Below the pieces are notes generated by a model, which was not told the DNA's origin, ran no database searches, and saw nothing but the letters and a program-made list of their open reading frames with translations. A stretch of 64,000 bases of DNA from Prevotella sp. (GTDB lineage: Bacteria > Bacteroidota > Bacteroidia > Bacteroidales > Bacteroidaceae): the NCBI GenBank assembly GCA_022641735.1, contig JALCDQ010000004.1, positions 56,192-120,191 of the forward strand, given 5' to 3'. The translations under genes and the position numbers were made by a program. Positions 27,330-33,965 of the stretch are shown here, piece after piece. The stretch's first letter is position 1, and every line of letters begins with the position of its first letter.

Positions 27330-28973
27330 ATGAATGGAAATCTGAAAAAAACGCTTCTTCTCTTCCTGTTCCTTGGCTTGAGCGGTGCTGCCATGGCAGG
27401 AGACCCGAATTTGGAAGACAATTTCAAAAAACTTGACTATGCCGTGGCTCATCATACGGAGTATCTGCAAAAAGTCCAGCAGAACATCGACGACCTCAAA
27501 GCCACCCTTGCCACCTGCACCTACAGCTCCGACCGCTATGGCATCTGCAAGCATCTCTACGACTTATATCTGAAATTCGACTCCGACTCTGCCCTCGCCT
27601 ATGCGTTCCGTTGCCAGGTCTTGGCAAAAGCCGACGGAGAGAAAGAGGAATTCATGGAGTCGAAACTCGACGAGCTGATGATAAAGGTGCTGCGAGGCGA
27701 CTATGTGTCTGCACGCGGGTCGATGGTCAAGCTCGGCCCGATAGAAAGCTTCCCCGAAGCCCTGAAAGGCAAATACGCCATCCTCTCCCTCGAATATTAC
27801 ATGCGCATGCTCCACGCCAACCTTGCCGACCCTTCCGATGCCCTCACCTCCAATCGGGAAGCGTGCTGGCAGACCTTCGGCAAATATCTTCCCCGCAACT
27901 CGTGGGCCTATGACTACTATGAAGCAGGAGTGACGGAACACGACATCGAAGGCCGGCTGCTGAAAAGGCTCAAGACCCTTCCGCAACCCTCCATACAGGT
28001 GGCAATGATAGAGGTGTCGCTGGCAAGCATCTATAAGCGACAAGGGCTCACCGACAAATATTACAACGCCCTGATACTCTCCGCCATCAACGACATCAGC
28101 ATGGGCAACCGCGAAGCCCAGTCGCTGCTCTACCTCATCGAGTCGCCTTACGTGCGCCGAAACCTCGACCGAGCCTATCAATACGCCATGCTGTGCAGCG
28201 AGAACGCCAAATCCTACAAGGACATCTGGCGCAGCCTCGACATCGTGAAAGCCCAAACCGTGATTACCCAGTCCTATGAGCAAGCCCTTCAGCGCCGAAA
28301 CCTCTACATGATGGGCATCATCGCCCTGCTCGCCATCGCCCTGCTCGCCATCTTCATCCTCTTCGCCCTCCTCTGGCAGAAACGCCGCAAGCAAAGCGAG
28401 ATGGTCAAGAAGCAGGAAGGCCTGAACAACACCCTCCACCAGATGCTCGAGAGAGAACGCAAGATGCAGGAACAGCTCGCCCAAAACAACCAGCGCATGC
28501 AGGACGAGCTGAAATACCGCAACGCCAACTTCATCAACGTCTATATGATGATGTCCAACTACATCGCCATCGTTCAGAAATTCAAGAAAAACCTCTACAA
28601 CCTCATCGTCTCCGGCAAGATAGAAAGCGCCCGCAAGACCCTCAAGTCCAACACCGAGACCGAAGAATACATGCCCGACTTCTATCGCCATTTCGACAAA
28701 GCCTACCTCTCCACGCATCCCGACTTCCCCCAGCGACTCAACGCCCTGCTGCAACCCGACAAGCAGATAGAAATGCCCGCACCCGAAACGCTCACCCCCG
28801 AACAACGCATCTATGCCCTCGTGAGCCTCGGCGTCACCGACAGCGTCAGCATCGCCAACTTCCTGCACTATTCCCCCCAAACCATCTACAACTATCGCCT
28901 GAAGACCCGCCACAATGCCGTAATCCCCGAAAAAGAATTCCCCGACACCGTGGCTAAAATGTATTACCAATAA
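27330..28973 (+). CDS. DUF6377 membrane-anchored regulator (TPR, TM, coiled coil, HTH)
   Basis: 547 aa when started at the ATG MNGNLKK; a TTG three codons upstream is less likely. Order of elements: signal peptide (GAAMAG), a helical TPR-like periplasmic region to about residue 330, one transmembrane segment (MMGIIALLAIALLAIFILFALL), a cytoplasmic coiled coil (MLERERKMQEQLAQNNQRMQ), and a C-terminal LuxR-like HTH (DSVSIANFLHYSPQTIYNY). This is the layout of DUF6377 proteins, thought to sense outside signals and regulate genes. It is divergent from the rhamnosidase operon, a likely target. Codons are strongly C-rich, which produces a long false antisense frame. Confidence 0.85.
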   Translation: MNGNLKKTLLLFLFLGLSGAAMAGDPNLEDNFKKLDYAVAHHTEYLQKVQQNIDDLKATLATCTYSSDRYGICKHLYDLYLKFDSDSALAYAFRCQVLAKADGEKEEFMESKLDELMIKVLRGDYVSARGSMVKLGPIESFPEALKGKYAILSLEYYMRMLHANLADPSDALTSNREACWQTFGKYLPRNSWAYDYYEAGVTEHDIEGRLLKRLKTLPQPSIQVAMIEVSLASIYKRQGLTDKYYNALILSAINDISMGNREAQSLLYLIESPYVRRNLDRAYQYAMLCSENAKSYKDIWRSLDIVKAQTVITQSYEQALQRRNLYMMGIIALLAIALLAIFILFALLWQKRRKQSEMVKKQEGLNNTLHQMLERERKMQEQLAQNNQRMQDELKYRNANFINVYMMMSNYIAIVQKFKKNLYNLIVSGKIESARKTLKSNTETEEYMPDFYRHFDKAYLSTHPDFPQRLNALLQPDKQIEMPAPETLTPEQRIYALVSLGVTDSVSIANFLHYSPQTIYNYRLKTRHNAVIPEKEFPDTVAKMYYQ

Positions 28974-29430
28974 AAAGAATAAGTAATAGGTAATAAGTAA
29001 TAAGTAATAAGTAATAAGTAATAAGTAATAGGTAATAAGTAATAGGTAATAATTTCCGCCATCCGAGTGGTCAACTATTAACTATTACTTATTAATTATT
29101 TTGTCCTCCGAGAAAGCCGAGTGCTCGGTCTTTTCTCAAACTCAAAACTATTAATTATTAACTATTACCTATTACTTATTAATTTGCCTTTCTCCGACCT
29201 CTCCGAATTTTAATTATTAACTATTACCTATTACTTATTAATTTGCCTTTCTCCGTTTTGCCAAATAGGGCATTTTTTTATTTTTTATTTTTTATTTTTT
29301 AGATTTTGACTTGAGAACTCCGAGTTTCCTGCGGAAAATTATTAGTTAATAAGTAATAAGTAATAATTTCCCGACCCTCTGAATTTTCAACTCTTAACTA
29401 TTAATTATTACCTATTAATTATTTTAATCC
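28974..29430 (+). repeat. TAATAAG heptad repeats and their inverted copies
   Basis: Right after the regulator stop codon come about ten imperfect repeats of the heptamer AAGTAAT (28979-29052). Stretches of the complementary type (ATTACTTATTAATT) follow at 29078-29100, 29146-29182 and 29206-29242, then 29340-29362 (direct) and 29395-29425 (inverted). A longer direct repeat, TATTAACTATTACCTATTAC continuing into TTATTAATTTGCCTTTCTCCG, occurs twice (near 29156 and 29216). These could fold into extended hairpins. Confidence 0.8.
29259..29302 (+). repeat. TGCCAAATAGGGCA-(T6A)n element, copy A
   Basis: TGCCAAATAGGGCA followed by four TTTTTTA-type repeats. A second copy in the same orientation lies at 29943-29989 and an inverted copy at 37956-38006. 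The stem TGCC/GGCA plus T-run is terminator-like but weak. Confidence 0.75.
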
Positions 29431-30241
29431 TCAGAGAGCTCTGCCTTTTAGTAAAATGATTTTACAAATTCGCTTGAATTGATTTTTTGCCCGATTTTTC
29501 CCAATTTTTATATTTTCCCGAATTTCCAAAAATCCGGCCCACTTGTCCCCTTTCAAAAATCCAAAATCGCATGCTCCGAAAAATGCCATTTTCGAGTCAT
29601 GCCGAAAAAATAAAAATTAGAAATATCTTCTCCCGAGCAGAAGATAATCGTTTACTCGTTGAAACTCAATTGATTAGAGAGCCAACAACCATCAGAAAAA
29701 TCTAAAAAATAAAAAATAAAAATAAAAATTTAGTACCTTGCACACCGACCCAATTTTTGTTAAATCCGTTAAAAAGTAAATAATAATAGTAATAATAATA
29801 TTAATATAATAATATAGTTAATATAATGATTATTAAGTAATTATAATATAATATATATAATAATATTATAGTTAATAAGTAAAGATATTTTACCAAAAAT
29901 CCACCTTTCTGCCTTTGGGTCAAAAATTCCCCTTCCGAATTCTGCCAAATAGAGCATTTTTTTATTTTTTATTTTTTATTTTTTATTTTCTGAAGAATCT
30001 CCCCTCCCATTTTAGTTTGATTTTTATTTTACAAATTGAATTTATTAGATTTCGAGCATTTCAATAATTCATGATTATCAAGTGTTGAACATCTTTGTCA
30101 TTTCTATTCATAAAACTCACTTGATAAGTTTTATCAAAAGTTTTAATAGTTAGCCCCTTATTATGTTATTAATTTTTGAATCATTGCTACAATGAATCAT
30201 AAATGAATATTACAATCATTCTATCCAAAGAAAAAACCATG
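29431..30241. other. AT-rich low-complexity intergenic stretch
   Basis: No supportable gene lies here. It holds copy B of the TGCCAAATAG element and, at about 29776-29890, roughly 115 bp made almost only of A and T (runs of TAATAATA and ATATAT). A short open frame at 29487-29705 has no family resemblance and phenylalanine/proline-rich composition caused by the base bias, so I do not call it. Confidence 0.6.
29943..29989 (+). repeat. TGCCAAATAGAGCA-(T6A)n element, copy B
   Basis: Same element as copy A with one change (AGAGCA for AGGGCA), preceded by TTC as in the inverted copy C. The change breaks the small stem, which argues against a conserved terminator function. Confidence 0.75.
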
Positions 30242-30249
30242 TAACTTTG
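30242..30249 (+). promoter_or_regulatory. -7 element before the 130-aa gene
   Basis: TAACTTTG followed by C, 8 nt before the ATG at 30258 or 14 nt before the ATG at 30264. The second start would fit a short leader. No TTG is seen at standard spacing. Confidence 0.5.
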
Positions 30250-30257
30250 CAAAAAAT

Positions 30258-30650
30258 ATGATTATGAAAATAGTTGCTTATTGCCCTAAAAGTGGGACGA
30301 TTGTTCTGAAAATGGTTTTGCCAAATGAATTGTTATGTCTTCATTGTGCCCTTAAAAACGATACAGATTGTAACGACAGAATGGAAGAATTAAAAGAGAT
30401 CTCTGATTTTTTAGAGCATTTGCAACATGGAAAGCTTGAGTTTTCCGAAATAGATGGAATAAAAAACACAATTATCTGCTTCGATGATTATGAGATTTAT
30501 ATAAGTATCGGAATATTAGAATTACATAAAGATGGCAAAAACATCATGATTGACTTTAAACATAACCGAATGTTTCGCTATGACTATGACCAAAGGGATG
30601 AGATGAAACCCTACGATGATATAGACATCCGAACTATCTGCATTCATTGA
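30258..30650 (+). CDS. Hypothetical protein, 130 aa
   Basis: Not recognised. Cytosolic, acidic, with several Cys (YCPKSG, LLCLHCALKNDTDC) that could bind a metal, although the spacing is not a standard zinc motif. The C-terminal part (YEIYISIGILELHKDGKNIM) looks like a small beta-rich domain. It may start at the second Met (MKIVAYCPK, 30264). It converges on the HTH/nuclease-like gene, with only 5 bp between the two stops. A promoter -7 element directly upstream supports it as a real gene. Confidence 0.6.
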   Translation: MIMKIVAYCPKSGTIVLKMVLPNELLCLHCALKNDTDCNDRMEELKEISDFLEHLQHGKLEFSEIDGIKNTIICFDDYEIYISIGILELHKDGKNIMIDFKHNRMFRYDYDQRDEMKPYDDIDIRTICIH

Positions 30651-30655
30651 AAATT

Positions 30656-31372
30656 TTAAATAAAAATGTTGTTTTCAATTTTCTTTGCTTCTGCTGTGAC
30701 ATTATAGTAGTGCTCCATATCTTCATAATTAATAAAATTGAAAATTTCCTTTCGCTTATTGTAAGGGGCAAGATTAACGGTCTGCTCATATTTTTTATGA
30801 TGTTCTTCAGGCGCCACAATAAAAAACTTCGTCTGGAAATTATCCAATTGCAAGCTTCGATTAAATGCTCCTGTTAGAGTTCCTATACTATCTACTACTT
30901 CAAAAACTTTTTGGGGGAATAACAGATTTCCTTTGTTAAACCAAACGACGTCAATACGTTTTGCTTCTTGAAGAATATCATTATAGGTAAAAGGTGGAAA
31001 GTCATTGACTGTTGCAATATCCCGAAGGTGCAGGTTATCACGATAAAGGGCTGACGGATCTGCGGTATAAGTTTCAAAATCCTTATAATTCCCAAGTTCC
31101 AAGCAGATGCCTTCCATATAAGAGTGCATTCTCACCTTGTCTTTTTTCGGCTTACTCTCCTCTTTGTACTCTGTTAAGGCATAAAGGCTTAAGCCTATCT
31201 TTTTAAACCGCTTACCAATATCACGATAAAGCACGCCACGCAGTCCGGCTTCCCATTCTCTTGAAACCTTAGCAGTCGGATAATATTGCTCGATATTATC
31301 GTAAATATATTTAAGAGTTGCAGTTCCTCCATTTGCCTTCATTACTTCTGCTATTGCCTCGACTTTAGTCAT
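30656..31372 (-). CDS. Winged-helix (HARE-HTH-like) protein with restriction-endonuclease-like C-terminus
   Basis: A 238-aa protein. Residues 1-70 (AIAEVMKANGGTATLKYIYD...GLRGVLYRDIGKRFKKIGLSLYAL) look like a HARE-HTH/winged-helix domain. The C-terminal part has IDVVWFNKGNLLFPQKVFEV followed by VDSIGTLTGAFNRSLQL, which resembles the D-x-V-W...FEVEHS-T...G-L-R pattern of orphan PD-(D/E)XK-like nucleases. Here the expected E-H-S reads V-D-S, so activity is uncertain. No methyltransferase is adjacent. It has its own -7 element at 31437-31444 and is AT-rich. It could be a modification-dependent nuclease or a DNA-binding regulator. Confidence 0.6.
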   Translation of the reverse strand: MTKVEAIAEVMKANGGTATLKYIYDNIEQYYPTAKVSREWEAGLRGVLYRDIGKRFKKIGLSLYALTEYKEESKPKKDKVRMHSYMEGICLELGNYKDFETYTADPSALYRDNLHLRDIATVNDFPPFTYNDILQEAKRIDVVWFNKGNLLFPQKVFEVVDSIGTLTGAFNRSLQLDNFQTKFFIVAPEEHHKKYEQTVNLAPYNKRKEIFNFINYEDMEHYYNVTAEAKKIENNIFI

Positions 31373-31436
31373 ATACTAAATTATATTTATAATTGAAATC
31401 TAAGATTGATATGTTTTATTCTTTATAAGAACGATT

Positions 31437-31444
31437 CAAAGATA
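31437..31444 (-). promoter_or_regulatory. -7 element of the HTH/nuclease-like gene
   Basis: TATCTTTG on the minus strand, about 65 nt before the start codon at 31372. No clear -33 TTG. Confidence 0.5.
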
Positions 31445-31590
31445 CAAAGTTTTTTTTGAGTTTAAAAAGAAAAAATAAAAAAAACACAATTAAGGCATAA
31501 TAATTATCTTTAGAAGTCAAATTCTTATCCCCCTCGAAAGATTTAACAGTTAAAGTTTATTAATTGAACTATTTGTGCACGCTATCTTTT

Positions 31591-31598
31591 TAAATTTG
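31591..31598 (+). promoter_or_regulatory. -7 element before the coiled-coil gene
   Basis: TAAATTTG followed by C, about 90 nt upstream of the ATG at 31688. The nearest TTG lies at a shorter spacing (15 nt) than usual. The leader includes GC-rich GAGCGGGGAGGGC. Confidence 0.5.
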
Positions 31599-31687
31599 CC
31601 CCCATCAACGAGCGGGGAGGGCTAAGTCATGTAAGATAAAAAGGAAAAGCCTTGATTCCCGCCGCAAAAAAAACAGTTTTAGGAATT

Positions 31688-32083
31688 ATGTACATTAAAA
31701 AAGAGTTATCTTTTGACAACCTGCTCGAGCAGGTGATGGGAATTTATCAGGAAGAACACACTGCCATGGAAACCTCGGAGGCGGAGGTCAGCCGCCTTTC
31801 GGAGGAAAACTTGTCGCTCAGGAATCGCAACAAGGAGCTGGAGGAGATGGCACAGGAATTTGAGACGACAAGCCGCAACCTCTTGGCCGCCGAGGACAGA
31901 ATCCGGCAGCTGGAGGAGGAAAACAGGGAACTCAAGGAACGCATGGAACGCTACGAGGATAACGCGCGGCAAGTGGTGTTCAAGGTGGGCAACGCGGATA
32001 TGAGCGTGGACGAGCTGCTCAACTGCGGAAAGATGGTCAGCATCAGCGGCAACCAAGTGGTGAAGATAGGAGGCGAGCAATGA
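31688..32083 (+). CDS. Coiled-coil protein, 131 aa
   Basis: Start chosen at MYIKKELSFDN; the frame is open 12 codons further up without a better start. Residues about 30-95 form a heptad-rich coiled coil (RLSEENLSLRNRNKELEEMA, AAEDRIRQLEEENRELKERM). The tail (NADMSVDELLNCGKMVSISG) is a small folded module. No enzyme signature. It overlaps the next gene by ATGA, so the two are translationally coupled. Likely a structural or scaffolding partner in the DUF3987/HU island; function unknown. Confidence 0.7.
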   Translation: MYIKKELSFDNLLEQVMGIYQEEHTAMETSEAEVSRLSEENLSLRNRNKELEEMAQEFETTSRNLLAAEDRIRQLEEENRELKERMERYEDNARQVVFKVGNADMSVDELLNCGKMVSISGNQVVKIGGEQ

Positions 32084-32560
32084 ACATTCAGAATTTCGTA
32101 AATCATGGGGTCATCAACGACATTCACGACTGCCCGGTGGTGAACGTGAGCACGTCGGGCGACGTGAAACTGCAAGGCGAGGCTCCGGAGGCCTCAGAGG
32201 AGGGCAAGGCGACGCTCAAGGCGAGCGACGTGTCGTCGGATGACCGAATCCTCACGGCGCTGCTTACGATGAGGGATGAGGGCGTATTGCGCAAGCATTA
32301 TGACTATGCTTTCGTGATGGAGGTGATGAATGAGACGGAAGGGATTGCCGAAATTCAGCTCCTCAAAATCTTTTTTGAGCTATCTCCAAAAAATAGGATT
32401 GGAGGATTTGCCCAATGAATCAACGGTAAGAAGAATAGTACAAAATTATGCCCGCTGGGGTGATTTTCCGAATTGGCAATTTAATGACTGCGACGCCAGT
32501 GAAGCAACAAGGCGCATCAACGTGGCGAAGCGATTTCTATCAGCGTGGAGAAAAGGATGA
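32080..32560 (+). pseudogene. Frameshifted gene (about 160 aa if restored)
   Basis: The first frame (32080-32418) begins MNIQNFVNHGVINDIHDCPV and runs into FFELSPKNRIGGFAQ-stop. From about 32365 the other frame continues sensibly (FLSYLQKIGLEDLPNESTVR, then ARWGDFPNWQFNDCDASEAT) to a stop at 32558. Removing one T from the run of six near 32371 joins them as LLKIFLSYLQKIGLEDL. This is either a true disabling frameshift, a phase-variable homopolymer, a programmed slip, or an assembly error. The restored C-terminus looks like a folded helical domain. Coupled to the coiled-coil gene by ATGA. Confidence 0.65.
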
Positions 32561-32566
32561 AAAACA

Positions 32567-32632
32567 GCCTCTCCCCGACCCTCTCCGAAAGGAGAGGGAG
32601 AACGGAGAACTCAGAGGGCTCTGCTTCTTCAA
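32567..32632 (+). repeat. CCCTCTCC-GAAA-GGAGAGGG palindromic element, copy 1
   Basis: Perfect 8-bp stem with GAAA loop (32579-32598), preceded by GCCTCTCCCCGA and followed by GAGAACGGAGAACTCAGAGG. The same compound sequence recurs at 34.6-34.8, 37.6, 37.7 and 37.9 kb. Confidence 0.8.
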
Positions 32633-32653
32633 TCTTCGCTCAAGAGACCACGC

Positions 32654-32761
32654 CTAACATAGTAAGCCCAACATCGTAAAAACATACATGATAAGACCTA
32701 AGCTAAAAAGGATAATCAAGATATACCTGATCGTCCGAAATAATTTATCACGTTCACTCAT
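32654..32761 (-). CDS. Tiny membrane peptide, 35 aa (second of a pair)
   Basis: ATG at 32761, stop TAG at 32654-32656. The sequence starts MSERDKLFRTIRYILIILFS and continues with a hydrophobic stretch to a C-terminal Cys, so it is a charged N-terminus plus one transmembrane helix. The start lies 2 nt after the stop of the other tiny peptide gene. The length is below normal gene-calling limits. Tandem arrangement, shared promoter and membrane character support it as real. A type I toxin-like or small regulatory membrane protein is possible; no family recognised. Confidence 0.5.
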   Translation of the reverse strand: MSERDKLFRTIRYILIILFSLGLIMYVFTMLGLLC

Positions 32762-32763
32762 AT

Positions 32764-32874
32764 TTAATGTCGATTTAAATATCGTATCAATGCAATTACC
32801 AGCAAATAGAATGGTATTATAAATACCATGATAAGCAGTATAGGTATAATGTTATAAATGAAATTCATCATCAT
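32764..32874 (-). CDS. Tiny membrane peptide, 36 aa (first of a pair)
   Basis: Three consecutive ATG codons (32874-32866) precede NFIYNIIPILLIMVFIIPFY and a basic tail ending RYLNRH; stop TAA at 32764-32766. It is almost wholly one transmembrane helix. A perfect -7 element (TATCTTTG, 32900-32893) lies about 20 nt upstream on the minus strand. Oriented against the surrounding island genes. No homologue recognised. Confidence 0.5.
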   Translation of the reverse strand: MMMNFIYNIIPILLIMVFIIPFYLLVIALIRYLNRH

Positions 32875-32892
32875 GTATTAAATTTTAATACG

Positions 32893-32900
32893 CAAAGATA
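32893..32900 (-). promoter_or_regulatory. -7 element for the tiny-peptide pair
   Basis: TATCTTTG followed by GCG on the minus strand, 19 nt before the first ATG. No TTG at standard spacing upstream, so confidence is moderate. Confidence 0.5.
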
Positions 32901-32956
32901 TAAATAATAATCTTATCATTGTAATTTTTAACGGGAAAAAAGAAAAAAAACTAAAA

Positions 32957-32990
32957 GCCTCTCCCCAGCTCTCTCCGAAAAGGGAGCATG
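32957..32990 (+). repeat. Palindromic element, copy 2 (degenerate)
   Basis: AGCCTCTCCCCAGCTCTCTC followed by CGAAAAGGGAG. The stem is imperfect. Like copy 4 it is followed by a TTCTAAA stretch and GAGAACTC. Confidence 0.6.
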
Positions 32991-33156
32991 TTCTAAAGGC
33001 TGCTCAGAGAACTCTTTCTTTCAAAAAACTCAAGTGCCAACTGTTAAAAAAATCAGCCGTTCAAACTTTTCTGCCTATATTTTTGCCTGATTGCCTAAAT
33101 TTCTGCCTATATTTTTGCCGTATTGCCTAAATTTCTGCCGAAAATGTTTTTAGCTA

Positions 33157-33187
33157 TTGCATTCCGCTTTTTCATGTTGTATCTTTG
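33157..33187 (+). promoter_or_regulatory. Bacteroidota promoter of the DUF3127-DUF3987 operon
   Basis: TTG (33157-33159), 20-nt spacer, TATCTTTG (33180-33187): a full consensus match. The DUF3127 start is at 33251, giving a leader of about 55 nt. Just upstream (33073-33140) are repeats of TGCCTATATTTTTGCC and TTGCCTAAATTTCTGCC. Confidence 0.75.
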
Positions 33188-33250
33188 TATTGTCATCGGA
33201 AAACAACGACGTTTCTCGGAGGCAAAGAATTTAAAAAACATTTTTACAAA

Positions 33251-33529
33251 ATGAGAACTTTTATTATCAAGCAAATGCTCCCGATGAGGGAGGGGGTAAG
33301 TCAGGAAACTGGCAAGGAATGGAAATCTAAAGACGTGGTGCTGGAGGCTGACGACAACGTGGTCTATCCTGACATCATCGTGGCTTCGCTGAAAGGCGAC
33401 AACGTGGACAAGTTCCGATTCCGAGAGGGCGACAAGGCCAACATGCTGCTCAGCTTTTTTGCTCGTGAGAACGGCGGCCGGTGGTATAACAACATCATCA
33501 TACGCGACTGGGAGCAAAGCTGCAACTAA
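33251..33529 (+). CDS. DUF3127 OB-fold protein
   Basis: 92 aa from MRTFIIKQMLPM; the longer open frame upstream overlaps the promoter and is rejected. It shows the DUF3127 pattern: MLPMREGVSQETGKEWKSKD, the VVYPDIIVASLKGDNVDKFR strand pair, the FREGDKANMLLSFFARENGG stretch, and RWYNNIIIRDWE. The family is a small OB-fold, probably a single-stranded nucleic acid binder found with phage or mobile element genes in Bacteroidota. It is the first gene of a three-gene operon with the 128-aa protein and the DUF3987 protein. Confidence 0.75.
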   Translation: MRTFIIKQMLPMREGVSQETGKEWKSKDVVLEADDNVVYPDIIVASLKGDNVDKFRFREGDKANMLLSFFARENGGRWYNNIIIRDWEQSCN

Positions 33530-33578
33530 CCCGACTCATCATCAACCCATTTATTCACTTATTAAAACTAAAAAAATT

Positions 33579-33965
33579 ATGAAAAAACAAAACATTCTGA
33601 ATCGTATTCATCTGGACACTTCGACCGATTATCTCGAAGACGGTAAAATCTACATCTATCCCTGCGCCTACGAGGCCCACAAGACGGCAGCACCCGACAC
33701 GCGGTGCATGCAGGGAAGCATGATGGTGCTGGAGGACGGCACGGCGCGCTTCAAGCCTTATCACTGCGGACAGCGCGGCAGCCGCTATGCCGTGGCTTAT
33801 TCCACCGACTTCGGATGCGTGCGCACAACGAAAAAGGACATCATCGTCACGTTCCGCTATCCGAAGCGCTTCGGCCCGCATCTGACCTCTCAGGCTCTCG
33901 ACGAGGAGGCTGACGACATCTATGACTTTCTGAACTCCAAGAAAGGGGGCAACGTATGGTCATAA
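33579..33965 (+). CDS. Hypothetical protein, 128 aa
   Basis: Start at MKKQNILNRIHLD; the open frame extends into the preceding gene but this ATG is the natural start. Not recognised. Features: four Cys (YPCAYEAH, RCMQGSMM, YHCGQRGSRY, FGCVRTT) in a mostly beta-like region, then an acidic helix ALDEEADDIYDFLNSKKGG. The Cys/His pattern might bind zinc. Its 3' end overlaps the DUF3987 gene by 10 nt, so it is translated with it and is probably an accessory to that primase/helicase-like protein. Confidence 0.65.
   Translation: MKKQNILNRIHLDTSTDYLEDGKIYIYPCAYEAHKTAAPDTRCMQGSMMVLEDGTARFKPYHCGQRGSRYAVAYSTDFGCVRTTKKDIIVTFRYPKRFGPHLTSQALDEEADDIYDFLNSKKGGNVWS

Noticed and set aside
27564..28970. Long minus-strand open frame opposite the DUF6377 regulator
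   Set aside because: It is a Gly/Val/His/Leu-rich shadow caused by C-rich codons on the plus strand; it has no start context, no domain, and the plus-strand protein is clearly real.
29487..29705. 72-codon plus-strand frame in the AT-rich region
   Set aside because: No promoter or homology pattern; the region is low-complexity and the peptide reflects base bias.
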